NCBI GenBank assembly: GCA_963715675.1
Contig: OY970265.1
Coordinates: 2,604,001 to 2,668,000, forward strand
Source of the DNA: DASVWZ01 sp963715675
GTDB taxonomy: Bacteria > Acidobacteriota > Terriglobia > Terriglobales > Acidobacteriaceae
Length of the DNA stretch: 64,000 bases
Reading direction: 5' to 3'
In this document: one piece after another, positions 43,846-52,727 of the stretch
How the letters are laid out: every line of letters begins with the position of its first letter
How positions within the stretch are numbered: position 1 is the first letter of the stretch
Position numbers and translations under genes: made by a program
The notes under the pieces: generated by a model
Seen by the model: the letters and a program-made list of their open reading frames with translations, nothing else
What the model was told of the DNA's origin: nothing
Database searches by the model: none

Positions 43846-44361
43846 ATGCTGTGGGGAGGGCCGTTTACGAAGCACAGTTCCCGTATTGACCCGGCAAGGA
43901 AGAGGCTAATTTCGACGCGTGGGCTGGCATCCTCACTTATTTGGCTGCCTGCCGCTGCCATGCTGGTTGTACTCAGCACAATCTCGGCACCCGGGCAGGT
44001 GGACTCAGAAGTCTGGCACCCTGCAGCGCACGGGGAACCCGAAGCGCAGACTCTCACCGGAATGGTGAGCTGCGAGTGGCAGGTTATTGGCCGTTACAAC
44101 TGCCGTATGCGCGCACTCCAAGATTGTGTGCAGGAGTGCGTCCGCCTCGGGTCGGCTTACGTCCTGGTAGCGGACAGACGGATGTATTGGCTTTCTGGCA
44201 AGCCATCCGAACTTGGCAGGTTTGCCGGCGGTATGGCCCTGGTGACTGGGACCGTAGAGGGGACGAAGGCTAGCGTACTCTCCATCGCTGACGGGGAAAA
44301 ACATCGCCGCCTCGGTTCCTGGAAATCAAGGGCAAAAGAGAATTCTGGTCTGTGTCAGTAA
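43846..44361 (+). CDS. Secreted Cys-containing protein, unknown function
   Basis: 171 residues from ATG 43846 (GAGGTTGG upstream; GTG 43831 is the alternative). A basic N-region and hydrophobic core (LASSLIWLPAAAMLVVLSTI) act as signal peptide, followed by a domain of about 105 residues with five Cys (VSCEWQ, YNCRMRALQDCVQECVRL). It includes YVLVADRRMYWLSGKPSELG and GGMALVTGTVEG, a small beta-rich fold. A pattern of Cys near C-x5-C-x3-C suggests disulfides. The family is not recognised. It sits directly behind a six-unit KdpE-like array and 222 bp after rpsA. Confidence 0.6.
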   Translation: MLWGGPFTKHSSRIDPARKRLISTRGLASSLIWLPAAAMLVVLSTISAPGQVDSEVWHPAAHGEPEAQTLTGMVSCEWQVIGRYNCRMRALQDCVQECVRLGSAYVLVADRRMYWLSGKPSELGRFAGGMALVTGTVEGTKASVLSIADGEKHRRLGSWKSRAKENSGLCQ

Positions 44362-44384
44362 TTTCGCAGAAAGGCAGGAAAGTG

Positions 44385-44633
44385 ATGTCGATTCAGGAAG
44401 TAACAGCAGAAGAACTTGCAAAGTTGTTTCACCATTACCAGGAAGCTCTCTCTGAGGATTTCCATGGCCTTGCCAGGCAAGATGCCTCGTTGTCGTGGGA
44501 CCGGGCGCCGCAGAATGAGCGCAAACTCATGATCGCAGCCGCGCGCCTGGCGCTGCTGGAACTGGCGGACACCACCCGTGAACCCGAACGCCCATACTAT
44601 GCCAAGCCGGGTGAGGCCGATTGGGGCTGCTGA
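44385..44633 (+). CDS. Small helical protein, unknown function
   Basis: 82 residues from ATG 44385, with AGGAAAG upstream; in-frame GTG 44352 overlaps the preceding gene and is less likely. Sequence is mostly helical (IQEVTAEELAKLFHHYQEAL; ERKLMIAAARLALLELAD), ending YYAKPGEADWGC with a single C-terminal Cys. No signal peptide or known motif. Co-direction and 23-bp spacing suggest an operon with the preceding secreted protein. Confidence 0.5.
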   Translation: MSIQEVTAEELAKLFHHYQEALSEDFHGLARQDASLSWDRAPQNERKLMIAAARLALLELADTTREPERPYYAKPGEADWGC

Positions 44634-44962
44634 CCGGAGGCGACTGCCTTTGCGCGACCACCGCTTCACGCACATGGCCAGGTTGGGCGATAACAGGACC
44701 GGCACTCTTTACAGATTCCTTACGGATTCTTAACCCCACTTTTACGCCTGATCCTGTCAAATCAGATGGGTAACCTTCCGTGACAAGTGTGTCTTCAACA
44801 ACAGCCATTCAAATCGGCACGGCAGTCCTGGGTGCCGGGGCGGTCACTTTCTTCCTCAGTGTTCTGGTGATATTGCTGCGAGAAAGAAGAACCCGCCCAA
44901 GTGTGATGACGATGTATATGACGAAATTCAAACCACCAAAGCGAAATGGAGAACTCATTGTG
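44634..44962. other. Intergenic region before the porin gene
   Basis: Contains the 11-bp repeat array at 44707-44750 and an open frame from GTG 44780 that runs in phase into the porin gene and encodes a membrane helix (see findings). No other gene. Confidence 0.5.
44707..44750 (+). promoter_or_regulatory. Four 11-bp-spaced CTTTAC-like repeats upstream of porin gene
   Basis: CTTTACAGATT, CCTTACGGATT, CTTAACCCCAC and TTTTACGCCTG occupy 44707-44717, 44718-44728, 44729-44739 and 44740-44750. They share the core YTTAC and about 27 of 36 aligned bases with the kdp array. An OmpR-family activator, most likely KdpE, is inferred. Confidence 0.65.
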
Positions 44963-46624
44963 ATGAATCCTGAGATTCGCGAACGCAAGTTTCCAAGCAG
45001 GGCCGCCAACCGGGCAGCTCTCATCGTGTTGGCCCCGATCCTGTTGACGCCCCTGATGCACGGTCAACAGCGGGTAGACGGGGCAAACTCTGGCGGCTCG
45101 CCAACCCCTGACCAACAAGTCAAAGCCGGCAATCCCCAAGTGCCGCAAGCCGTCTTACAGGAACTCGATGCCATGAAAAAGCGCATCGAGCAACTCGAAA
45201 TCGAACTTAAGAACGAGCGCACGCAATCGCAACCGATTGTCCCCACTGCCGAGGTGGCGACTAAAGCCGATCCCGCCGCCAGCGCTCCAGCGGTTCCGGT
45301 GCAAACCGTGACCGAAACCACCCCACCTCCCGCGAAACCCGTTAAGGAGGAACCGTTTGTGTTTGCCGACTGGACGTGGCTCAACGGGAATGCACGGACT
45401 AAAGACAGTCCCATGGACACGAAATTCTTCACCCCGGAGATCCGTAGCGACGTGGATTACATCGTCGATTTCGCGCATCCCAAGGACCACACGATCGGCG
45501 GATCGAGTGAGGTGTTTCGGTCGGGCGAAGTGCAGCTCACCCAGCTCGGGGTGGGCGGCGATTTCCATTTTGACAATGTGCGCGCTCGGCTGATGACGCA
45601 ATTTGGCATGTATTCCACCACCACGCCGCGCAACGACGCCAGTACGGCGGTCGGTCAATGGAACCTCGCCGATGCCTATCGCTACGTTTCTGAAGCGTAC
45701 GGCGGGTATCACTTCAATGCGCTGCACGGCATCAATGTCGACGCCGGTATTTTCATGTCATACATCGGCCTGTTCAGTTACTACAACTTTGACAACTGGG
45801 CGTACCAGCCGTCCTATGTCTCGTCGAACACTCCGTGGTTCTTCAATGGGCTTCGACTTCAGATTTTCCCGACGGCCAAGCTGAAGATCGAACCATGGTT
45901 CATCAACGGGTGGCAGTCGTACGGCAAGTTCAACCACCGGCCAGGGGCGGGCGGCCAAGTTCTGTGGCGTCCGAACGCGATGGTTTCCATCGTGTCCAAC
46001 AATTACGGGTTGGGCACAGATGCACTGGGAATTCCGAACCGTTCGCGCTATCACACCGACGACAGCATTGAAGTGAAGTACTACGACCGGCCAGGCAAGT
46101 TCCTCGACAAAATGGCGTTTTCATTGACCGGAGACGCGGGTTGCGAAAGCGGGGGAGGAGTGAACTGCACCGGCAACAGCCGCAACGCCGCCGGCCAGAT
46201 CATCGCCTACAAGCAGAGCTTCCTGGGATACATGGTGTACAACCGCTTCTGGTTCCACAAGGATTTGTATGGCTTCACACTGGGGGGCGGCAAGATTAAC
46301 AACCCCGGACGCTACCTGGTGTTGCTGCCTCCAATCAATGGCGCAACCGCCGCTTCAGGTACTCCGTATTTCACGGAGAATCCCGGCGATCCGTACAAAG
46401 CCTGGGATGCCTCGGCTACCTTCGACTACATGCCCAGCCAGTACATCACGTTCCGCTGGGAATATGATCATCGCGCGGCCAGCGTCCCGTATTTTTCCGG
46501 ACCCGGCGGAATCACGCCGCCCGGCGGCAACACAGGCGCGCTTGGATCAACGGTGTCCGGCTGGGCTCCGGATCTGGTGAAGGACGAGAACCGGCTGGAC
46601 TTGGCGATTCTGGTCAAGTTCTGA
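44963..46624 (+). CDS. Outer-membrane beta-barrel porin with coiled-coil N-terminus
   Basis: 553 residues from ATG 44963 (GGAG about 10 nt upstream). Signal sequence (RAALIVLAPILLTPLMHGQQ), then a trimerising-type coil (LQELDAMKKRIEQLEIELKN), then a long barrel rich in alternating aromatic strands (YGGYHFNALHGINVDAGIF; ALLKIEPWF-like KLKIEPWFINGWQSYGKFNH; QYITFRWEYDHRAASVPYF) ending in a terminal Phe (LDLAILVKF), as for BAM substrates. Likely a trimeric porin. Substrate unknown; the KdpE-like array upstream hints at ion, perhaps potassium, permeation. An in-frame GTG 44780 would give a longer form. Confidence 0.85.
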   Translation: MNPEIRERKFPSRAANRAALIVLAPILLTPLMHGQQRVDGANSGGSPTPDQQVKAGNPQVPQAVLQELDAMKKRIEQLEIELKNERTQSQPIVPTAEVATKADPAASAPAVPVQTVTETTPPPAKPVKEEPFVFADWTWLNGNARTKDSPMDTKFFTPEIRSDVDYIVDFAHPKDHTIGGSSEVFRSGEVQLTQLGVGGDFHFDNVRARLMTQFGMYSTTTPRNDASTAVGQWNLADAYRYVSEAYGGYHFNALHGINVDAGIFMSYIGLFSYYNFDNWAYQPSYVSSNTPWFFNGLRLQIFPTAKLKIEPWFINGWQSYGKFNHRPGAGGQVLWRPNAMVSIVSNNYGLGTDALGIPNRSRYHTDDSIEVKYYDRPGKFLDKMAFSLTGDAGCESGGGVNCTGNSRNAAGQIIAYKQSFLGYMVYNRFWFHKDLYGFTLGGGKINNPGRYLVLLPPINGATAASGTPYFTENPGDPYKAWDASATFDYMPSQYITFRWEYDHRAASVPYFSGPGGITPPGGNTGALGSTVSGWAPDLVKDENRLDLAILVKF

Positions 46625-46675
46625 GGCAACAACGAAGTTTCTCCTTGTCATCACGGATGAGTTGACGTATGCGCT

Positions 46676-46697
46676 GGGCGGGCGAGAGCGCCCGCCC
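46676..46697. repeat. GC-rich hairpin downstream of porin gene
   Basis: GGGCGGGCG (46676-46684), loop AGAG, CGCCCGCCC (46689-46697). A perfect 9-bp stem without a T tract; it may terminate or stabilise the porin transcript and resembles a small interspersed palindrome. Confidence 0.55.
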
Positions 46698-46724
46698 CAC
46701 GCAGTCAGATGCTAAACTCCATCC

Positions 46725-47927
46725 GTGGCCACAATCGCATACCTGGAATGCACAAAATGCGGCGAGCGTCTGACCGCCGATCCGCCGCGGACGGTTTGTC
46801 CCAAAGACGGCGGCGTCCTTTACGTCCGCTACGACCTGGCGACGTTGAAGCGTAGTTTCACCCGGGAGTCGCTTGCCGCGCGTCCTGCCACCATGTGGCG
46901 CTATGCGGACGTTTTTCCTGACGCCGTGCCGGTCACTTTAGGCGAAGGCTTTACGCCTATGCTGCCGAGCCGCGAGTTTTCCAGCGTGTACATCAAGGAC
47001 GAAGGTCTGAACCCAACCGGTTCGTTCAAGGCGCGCGGCCTTTCCGCCGCCGTGACCATGGCGAAGCACTTTGGACTGAACAAGCTGGCCATCCCCTCGG
47101 CGGGCAATGCCGCGAGCGCGCTCGCGGCTTATGCTGCGGCTGCCGGGATTGAAGCGTATCTCTTCATGCCGAAAGACGTTCCCCTCGCCAATCGCGTGGA
47201 GTGCGAGAGCTACGGCGCCCACGTCACGTTGGTGAATGGCCTGATCAGCGATTGTGCCCGGATGGTTGCCGAGCAAAAAGAAAAGGAAGGCTGGTTCGAT
47301 ATTTCCACTCTGAAAGAACCCTATCGCGTTGAAGGCAAGAAGACGATGGGGTACGAAGTCGCCGAGCAGTTGGGATGGCAACTGCCCCAGGGCATTATTT
47401 ATCCCACCGGTGGCGGCGTCGGGTTACTGGGAATGTGGAAGGCGTTTGATGAGATGCAGGAACTCGGCTGGATCGGTGCAGAGCGGCCGCAGATGATCGC
47501 CGTGCAATCGTCGGGTTGCGCTCCGATCGCGAGAGCATGGGATGCGGGCACACCCACTTCCGAATTCTGGCCGCACGCCTCCACCCTGGCTGCTGGCCTC
47601 CGCGTGCCCAAGGCTTACGGGGACTACCTGATTCTCGATATTCTGAAAAAGAGCGGCGGGGTTGCCCTGGCGGTAAGTGATGCGCAAATCATGGATGCCC
47701 TGCGCCACTGGGCGCGCGTGGAAGGCGTGTTTGCTGCGCCGGAAGGCGCGGCTTCACTGGCGGCGTACCGGGAGCTGCGTGCTCGCGGATTTTTTGGCCC
47801 CGACGATTCGGTCGTTTTGTTTAACACCGGCTCCGGCTTGAAGTACCTCGAAGTGATCGACGGGCATGGGAAGCCAGCGCAGGAGCCCGCCTCACGCCAG
47901 ATTGGCGGGATTATTGGGCCGTACTAG
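46725..47927 (+). CDS. thrC: Threonine synthase
   Basis: PLP enzyme converting O-phosphohomoserine to threonine. 400 residues; the N-terminus has a zinc-ribbon-like pair (LECTKCGERL, RTVCPKDGGVLY) seen in archaeal-type threonine synthases. The PLP lysine is in NPTGSFKARGLS, phosphate-binding loop in PSAGNAASALAAYAAAAG, with IYPTGGGVGLLGMW and the Ser/Thr loop LFNTGSGLKY near the C-terminus. GTG start. The family also holds cysteate synthase, but the fit to threonine synthase is best. It is monocistronic between the porin and the AlaX gene. Confidence 0.9.
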   Translation: MATIAYLECTKCGERLTADPPRTVCPKDGGVLYVRYDLATLKRSFTRESLAARPATMWRYADVFPDAVPVTLGEGFTPMLPSREFSSVYIKDEGLNPTGSFKARGLSAAVTMAKHFGLNKLAIPSAGNAASALAAYAAAAGIEAYLFMPKDVPLANRVECESYGAHVTLVNGLISDCARMVAEQKEKEGWFDISTLKEPYRVEGKKTMGYEVAEQLGWQLPQGIIYPTGGGVGLLGMWKAFDEMQELGWIGAERPQMIAVQSSGCAPIARAWDAGTPTSEFWPHASTLAAGLRVPKAYGDYLILDILKKSGGVALAVSDAQIMDALRHWARVEGVFAAPEGAASLAAYRELRARGFFGPDDSVVLFNTGSGLKYLEVIDGHGKPAQEPASRQIGGIIGPY

Positions 47928-47983
47928 GCTTAGGGTGAGAGTCCTTTTGTAGCGCGCACGGCGTTACCAGAAAATGCGTTTTC

Positions 47984-49219
47984 ATGACCGATCATCTCTA
48001 TTACCACGACTCGTTGCTGTACGAGTTCGATGCTGGCGTCATCGAAATTCGGATGCCGGCCCCTCCGGAATCCCGCTCGACGCTCATTTTGGATCGCACA
48101 GCCTTCTACCCCACCAGTGGCGGGCAGGTCTTTGATACCGGTTGGATCGCACTCTCATCGAATCCCGATCTCAAGGTACGGGTCGAAGAAGTTTCCGAGC
48201 AGGACGACGGAACCATTCTGCACTTGGTGACCGGCAGCGTGCCTCTTGAAAGGGGGGCCCGCGTGCACGGATCGATCGACCATGGCCGCCGTCTCGATCA
48301 CATGCAGCAACACTCCGGGCAGCACGTGCTGTCAGCAGCATTTGTGCGGCTCTTCAACATGCCCACGGTTTCTTTTCACATGGGCGCCGAATCGTGTTCC
48401 ATCGACCTGGATACCAGGAACCTGACTTCCCCACAGGTCGAAGCCGCCGAGACGCTCGCCAATGATGTCATCACGCAGAATCGCGCCGTCAACATCCGTT
48501 TTGTCGCGCTGGAGGAAGCCAAAGATCTGGGGCTGCGCAAACTTCCGCCGGTTGAGCACGAAAAGTTGCGCCTGATCGACATCCCGGATTTTGATCTGAC
48601 CGCGTGCGGCGGCACGCACGTCACAGCCACCGGCCAGATCGGCTGCATCCTGCTGCGGAAGGTGGAAAAAGTCCGCCAGGGATATCGCGTGGAATTTGTC
48701 AGCGGGAAACGCGCCATCGCCACGGCTCGCCGCGACTATTCGACGCTCACCGAGGCGGCGGGGCTTTCTTCCGGACACATCTGGGAACTGCCGCAACAAA
48801 TCCGCAAACTTCAGGAAGACCTCAGAGGCTTACGCAAATCGCGGGAGCAACTTCTCGAGGAACTTGCCGAACTTCACGCTGCACAATTACTGGCCACGAC
48901 TGCCCCGAGCGGCCCGCGAAAGGTCGTGGTCCGCAGCTATCCCGACCGCGATCTGACCTTCATCAAGCTGCTGGCACAACGCCTAACCCGGCAGGATACC
49001 GCCGTGGTCGCATTGCCGGCGAGCACCTCGGTGCCGGCGGCGCTGGTGTTTGCCCAGTCGGCAGATCAGCCTTTCGATCTGAATCAGATGATGAAAGCGG
49101 CGCTGGCGCGCTTGGGTGGGCGCGGTGGCGGAAGCAAGGACATGGCCCAGGGCGGCCCGGAACATATTGAGCAACTCGACGCCGTGCTGGCTGAACTGGC
49201 CGGCAAGCTACGGAGTTGA
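47984..49219 (+). CDS. AlaX-type alanyl-tRNA editing protein with DHHA1 domain
   Basis: 411 residues with the AlaRS editing domain but no catalytic aminoacylation domain. The N-terminal barrel begins LYYHDSLLYEFDAGVIEI, FYPTSGGQVFDTG; zinc ligands HMQQHSGQHVLS and TACGGTHVTATGQ are present. A coil (LQEDLRGLRKSREQLLEELA) leads to a DHHA1 domain (about 300-410, GGRGGGSKDMAQGG). Such AlaX-L proteins hydrolyse Ser- or Gly-mischarged tRNA-Ala in trans. ATG start, 56 bp after thrC and same direction. Confidence 0.9.
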   Translation: MTDHLYYHDSLLYEFDAGVIEIRMPAPPESRSTLILDRTAFYPTSGGQVFDTGWIALSSNPDLKVRVEEVSEQDDGTILHLVTGSVPLERGARVHGSIDHGRRLDHMQQHSGQHVLSAAFVRLFNMPTVSFHMGAESCSIDLDTRNLTSPQVEAAETLANDVITQNRAVNIRFVALEEAKDLGLRKLPPVEHEKLRLIDIPDFDLTACGGTHVTATGQIGCILLRKVEKVRQGYRVEFVSGKRAIATARRDYSTLTEAAGLSSGHIWELPQQIRKLQEDLRGLRKSREQLLEELAELHAAQLLATTAPSGPRKVVVRSYPDRDLTFIKLLAQRLTRQDTAVVALPASTSVPAALVFAQSADQPFDLNQMMKAALARLGGRGGGSKDMAQGGPEHIEQLDAVLAELAGKLRS

Positions 49220-49294
49220 GAATCGAGTTGCAGGCAGCACGACCCCTGCTTCGTGCTACAGTGCTTTGAGTAGTCTCCGTCGCTCGGCCGAAAA

Positions 49295-50647
49295 ATGGAA
49301 CCGCGTCTCATCCTCCTCAATCTTCTGTTGAAGCTCGGCGTGGCCGCCGCCGTGGCCAGTGCACTGGTTCGCTCGGTTGAATTCAAGTCTCTGCTGTTTC
49401 GTGAAGAGCGCTCGCTTCGGCAGCGGATGTATCTGGTCCTGTGGATTGGTATTCCGCTGGGGATCGGAGTGTGGGTCCGGTTCATCCAGAAGAGTTTTGT
49501 GGCGGGAGACCTGTCTTTCGAGACCTCGATCCTGTTCGGCGTGGTGGCCGGCCGGTTTACGGGAATGCTGGGAGGCGCGTTCATCGCCTTGCCCGCCTTG
49601 TTACACGGAGAGTGGGCCACTCTGCCCTTCAACATTTTGTGCGGGCTGGTGGCCGGACAACTTCGCATCATGGCTCCTGACCGGGAAGATATTTGGTCGT
49701 TCTCCCCGTTTGTGGACCAGAGCATCTATCGCATGATCCGCCGCAACCTGCCCACGCCGAAGCTGTTTGACTGGCAGGTGATGTTCTTCGCCGCGATCGT
49801 GGCGCTGCGCTTTGTGCAGACCGAACTCTCACGCTTTCTGCCGCGCTCCACTTTCAGCCTTGACAGTCCCAACCTCTGGGTGGAAGTTGCCAGCTACGCC
49901 ACGTCCATTATCGTCATCGGCTCGGTACTGAAGATCTGGAACAGCGTGCGGCTGCAGATCAAGTTGGAGGAGCAGGAGCGTTTGCTGCTGCAGGCCCGCA
50001 TGGAGGCGCTGCAGAACCAGATCAATCCGCACTTCCTGTTTAACACCTTGAATTCGGTGTCCTCGCTGGTTCGCTTCGATCCCGACACGGCTCGCGATTT
50101 GATCATCAAGCTGGCTACCATTCTTCGCCGCCTGCTCAACAGCAGCGACGCCTTTGTTCCACTGCGCGAGGAAGTGGAATTCATCGACAACTATCTGGAC
50201 ATCGAAGTCGTCCGCTTTGGCCGCGACAAGCTGCGTGTGGTCAAGCAGCTTGATCCCGTTTCTCTCGATATCATGGTGCCCGCCATGCTCTTGCAGCCGC
50301 TGGTGGAAAATTCCATCAAACACGGCTTGGCTTCGAAGATTGACGGTGGCAGTATTTTCTTGCGAAGCCGGATTAGCAAGTCGAAACTGCTGATTGAAGT
50401 GGAAGACGACGGTGTGGGAATGGGAGCGGCTCACCTGCTGGAAAAACCCACGGGCCTGGGCGGCACGGGTATCGGAATGGCCAACGTAGCGGAGCGCTTG
50501 AAGGTGCTCTACGGGGAGTCGGCCCGTATGACCATCGACAGCCGCGAGGGAAGAGGAACGCTGGTCCGGCTGCGCATCCCGATCCTGCCGGGTGACCGGC
50601 CCGGTCCGGAACAGCTTTACGAAGAACGCTCCAGCACCCGCCGGTAG
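49295..50647 (+). CDS. LytS/YehU-type sensor histidine kinase
   Basis: 450 residues. Five or six membrane helices of the 5TMR-LYT type (LILLNLLLKLGVAAAVASAL; LWIGIPLGIGVWVRFI; LPFNILCGLVAGQLRIM) precede a coil and a His_kinase (HPK7) module with the phospho-acceptor in MEALQNQINPHFLFNTLNSV. The ATPase follows with N box LLQPLVENSIKHG and G boxes EVEDDGVGMG and GGTGIGMANVAERL. Such kinases sense membrane or cell-wall signals with LytTR regulators; no response regulator is adjacent, so it is an orphan here. Its last 31 bases overlap the convergent bshA 3' end. Confidence 0.92.
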   Translation: MEPRLILLNLLLKLGVAAAVASALVRSVEFKSLLFREERSLRQRMYLVLWIGIPLGIGVWVRFIQKSFVAGDLSFETSILFGVVAGRFTGMLGGAFIALPALLHGEWATLPFNILCGLVAGQLRIMAPDREDIWSFSPFVDQSIYRMIRRNLPTPKLFDWQVMFFAAIVALRFVQTELSRFLPRSTFSLDSPNLWVEVASYATSIIVIGSVLKIWNSVRLQIKLEEQERLLLQARMEALQNQINPHFLFNTLNSVSSLVRFDPDTARDLIIKLATILRRLLNSSDAFVPLREEVEFIDNYLDIEVVRFGRDKLRVVKQLDPVSLDIMVPAMLLQPLVENSIKHGLASKIDGGSIFLRSRISKSKLLIEVEDDGVGMGAAHLLEKPTGLGGTGIGMANVAERLKVLYGESARMTIDSREGRGTLVRLRIPILPGDRPGPEQLYEERSSTRR

Positions 50648-51759
50648 AAATCTTCGTACTGCGGGATGATTCGGGAGGCGCAAAATCTGGACTGTGCCAC
50701 GCCCCGGCACGCCTTGCCCATTGCGCGCAGGCGGCTTTCATCTCCCAGCAGGTCGATTGCATAGCGCGCCATGCTGTCCACGTCTCCAACATCGGCGAGG
50801 TAGCCGCTCTTCCCATGTTCAATCAATTCGGGGATTCCGCCCACGCGAGTGGCCACGGGTACAACCTGACAGGCCATGGCTTCCAGGGCGGCCAGACCGA
50901 ACGACTCCAGTTCGCTGGGCATCAGCAGCAAATCGGCGATCGCCAGTTTTTCCCCGACGTTGTCCTGCTTGCCCAGGAACAGCACGTCGTTATGGATGCC
51001 TTTTTGAACCGCCAGCCATTCGGCCCTTGAGCGGTCGGGCCCGTCCCCCATCAACAGCAGTTTGGCCGGCATCTGCTTGCGCACGCGATCGAAAATTTCT
51101 ACCGCGTCCGTCACCCGCTTCACCGGACGGAAGTTGGACAGATGCACCAGAATTCGCTCCTCATCCTTCGCGAATTCGCGTCTTTTTTCCGGCGTCCCCG
51201 TGCTACGGCAGTACAGGTCGCAGTTTACAAAGTTGTAGATGACCTGAATCTGATTCTTGATGTCAAACTCGCGCAGCGTACGCTCGCGCAGGTAATTGGA
51301 AATTGCAGTGACACCGTCGCTTTGTTCGATGGAGAAGCGGGTAATGGGCAGGTAAGAGCGGTCCAGACCAACCAGGGTGATGTCGGTGCCGTGAAGTGTG
51401 GTGACGAAAGGGAGCCGTTGCTTTTGCGGCTTGGCTGCCAGCATCTGCCGCGCCAGCAACGCGCTCACCGAATGCGGGATGGCGTAATGCACGTGCAACA
51501 GGTCGAGGGCGTACAACTCGGAAACTTCCGCCATGCGCGTGGCCAGAGCCAGGTCGTACGGAGGGTACTCGAACAGCGGGTACCGCGAAACATCGACTTC
51601 GTGATAGTGAATGTTAGGATGCAGTTCGGTAAGCCGGATAGGCTGCGCGTAGGAGATGAAGTGAATTTCATGCCCGCGCTGGGCCAGTTCGAGCCCCAGT
51701 TCGGTGGCCACCACTCCGCTGCCGCCATACGTCGGATAACAGGTGATCCCAATCTTCAT
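50617..51759 (-). CDS. bshA: N-acetyl-alpha-D-glucosaminyl L-malate synthase (bacillithiol pathway)
   Basis: GT4 glycosyltransferase of 380 residues that joins UDP-GlcNAc to L-malate, the first step of bacillithiol synthesis. The start MKIGITCYPTYGGSGVVATE with Gly loop, LHVHYAIPHSVSALLARQML, TLHGTDITLVGLD and the C-terminal donor-binding LLLMPSELESFGLAALEAMA (E-x7-E) with PVATRVGGIPELIEHGKSGY match BshA closely. Other bsh genes are not in this window; the ChbG-like deacetylase nearby is not BshB. ATG start. Confidence 0.93.
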   Translation of the reverse strand: MKIGITCYPTYGGSGVVATELGLELAQRGHEIHFISYAQPIRLTELHPNIHYHEVDVSRYPLFEYPPYDLALATRMAEVSELYALDLLHVHYAIPHSVSALLARQMLAAKPQKQRLPFVTTLHGTDITLVGLDRSYLPITRFSIEQSDGVTAISNYLRERTLREFDIKNQIQVIYNFVNCDLYCRSTGTPEKRREFAKDEERILVHLSNFRPVKRVTDAVEIFDRVRKQMPAKLLLMGDGPDRSRAEWLAVQKGIHNDVLFLGKQDNVGEKLAIADLLLMPSELESFGLAALEAMACQVVPVATRVGGIPELIEHGKSGYLADVGDVDSMARYAIDLLGDESRLRAMGKACRGVAQSRFCASRIIPQYEDFYRRVLERSS

Positions 51760-51926
51760 CGCAGTCGAGCGCTCCCGCCGGAATATGTGGCTTGCTCGAT
51801 TCGATGGTAACTCAATAGGCGGGATTCAGTTTTTGGAGGCTGGCGCGGGCTCGAAAAGAGTCCCCCCGCGGAATGTCACGGAGCAGGCCGCACAGCTCCA
51901 ACCCTTCAGGTGGCAGGAATTCAGCT

Positions 51927-52604
51927 TCAGTCCGCGGTGCTGGCGCCCTTGGCGGTACCCCCGGTCAAGCCCTCATTCAGTTTGTCCAAGTGCCGCTGCA
52001 AGGTCTCCTGGATCTGGACGTCGAGTTCGGTGAATTCGATTCCCATCCCGACTCCCGGATCGCTGGCTCGGACCACGCCAGTGGTCTGAATCTTTTCTGA
52101 GTCGATCCAGAACGTCAGAGTCACCTTAGTGGCGAGCGGAAGCGGAAGCAGGGTTTCTACATAACATCCCCGCCCCCCAATGTCTGTGGCTTTGGTGTGC
52201 AGGTGGGTGCGGCGGGAATCCTCAAATCCGACGGTGATGGGGAAGTGGATTTTGTGACGGGTAAAGCGGCGCCGGTTCTTGCCCGATGGTTGTTTCTCCC
52301 CTTGGTCGGCTAACTCCAGCCAGGGGGTACGTTGCCCATGGATGACCTGCACCCCAGCGTCGATTTTGCGCACCTTGCCTTTGTCCATCACCCAGATGAC
52401 CTTGAACCGGGCTTTGCGCTCTCCGTATTGCACGCCGATCACATCGCCGGCTTTCAGCGGGTGGCTGATGCCCGCCAGCAAGGCTCCCTCACTGTTGATG
52501 TTGCTGGCTTTGACGTTCTGGAAAAAAGGATGGCCGTCCGAATCCATACCCCAGACTCGGACTGTGATTTGGGCTTCGACGCGAGGTTCTGGTCGCTTAT
52601 CCAT
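51927..52604 (-). CDS. Tandem PilZ-domain protein
   Basis: 225 residues, soluble. Residues 1-100 resemble a divergent PilZ barrel (VEAQITVRVWGMDSDGHPFF; NINSEGALLAGI; GDVIGVQYGERKARFKVIWV). Residues 112-215 are a canonical PilZ: RRRFTRHKIHFPITV (RxxxR) and TDIGGRGCYVETLLPLPLAT (D-x-GGRG, close to D/N-x-S-x-x-G), which bind cyclic di-GMP. An Arg-rich linker joins them. Likely a c-di-GMP effector; targets unknown. The first copy lacks the RxxxR pair, so only one site may bind. Confidence 0.82.
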   Translation of the reverse strand: MDKRPEPRVEAQITVRVWGMDSDGHPFFQNVKASNINSEGALLAGISHPLKAGDVIGVQYGERKARFKVIWVMDKGKVRKIDAGVQVIHGQRTPWLELADQGEKQPSGKNRRRFTRHKIHFPITVGFEDSRRTHLHTKATDIGGRGCYVETLLPLPLATKVTLTFWIDSEKIQTTGVVRASDPGVGMGIEFTELDVQIQETLQRHLDKLNEGLTGGTAKGASTAD

Positions 52605-52727
52605 GGATTGCGAAACCTGACAGCTCTCTAGGTAACGGATTCATCATACCCCGCGACTTGCCCGGTTGGTGCCTCTGAGCAGGTTACTACCGGATATCTA
52701 AAGGCCGTGTACGCTCGGTTGGCAGTA

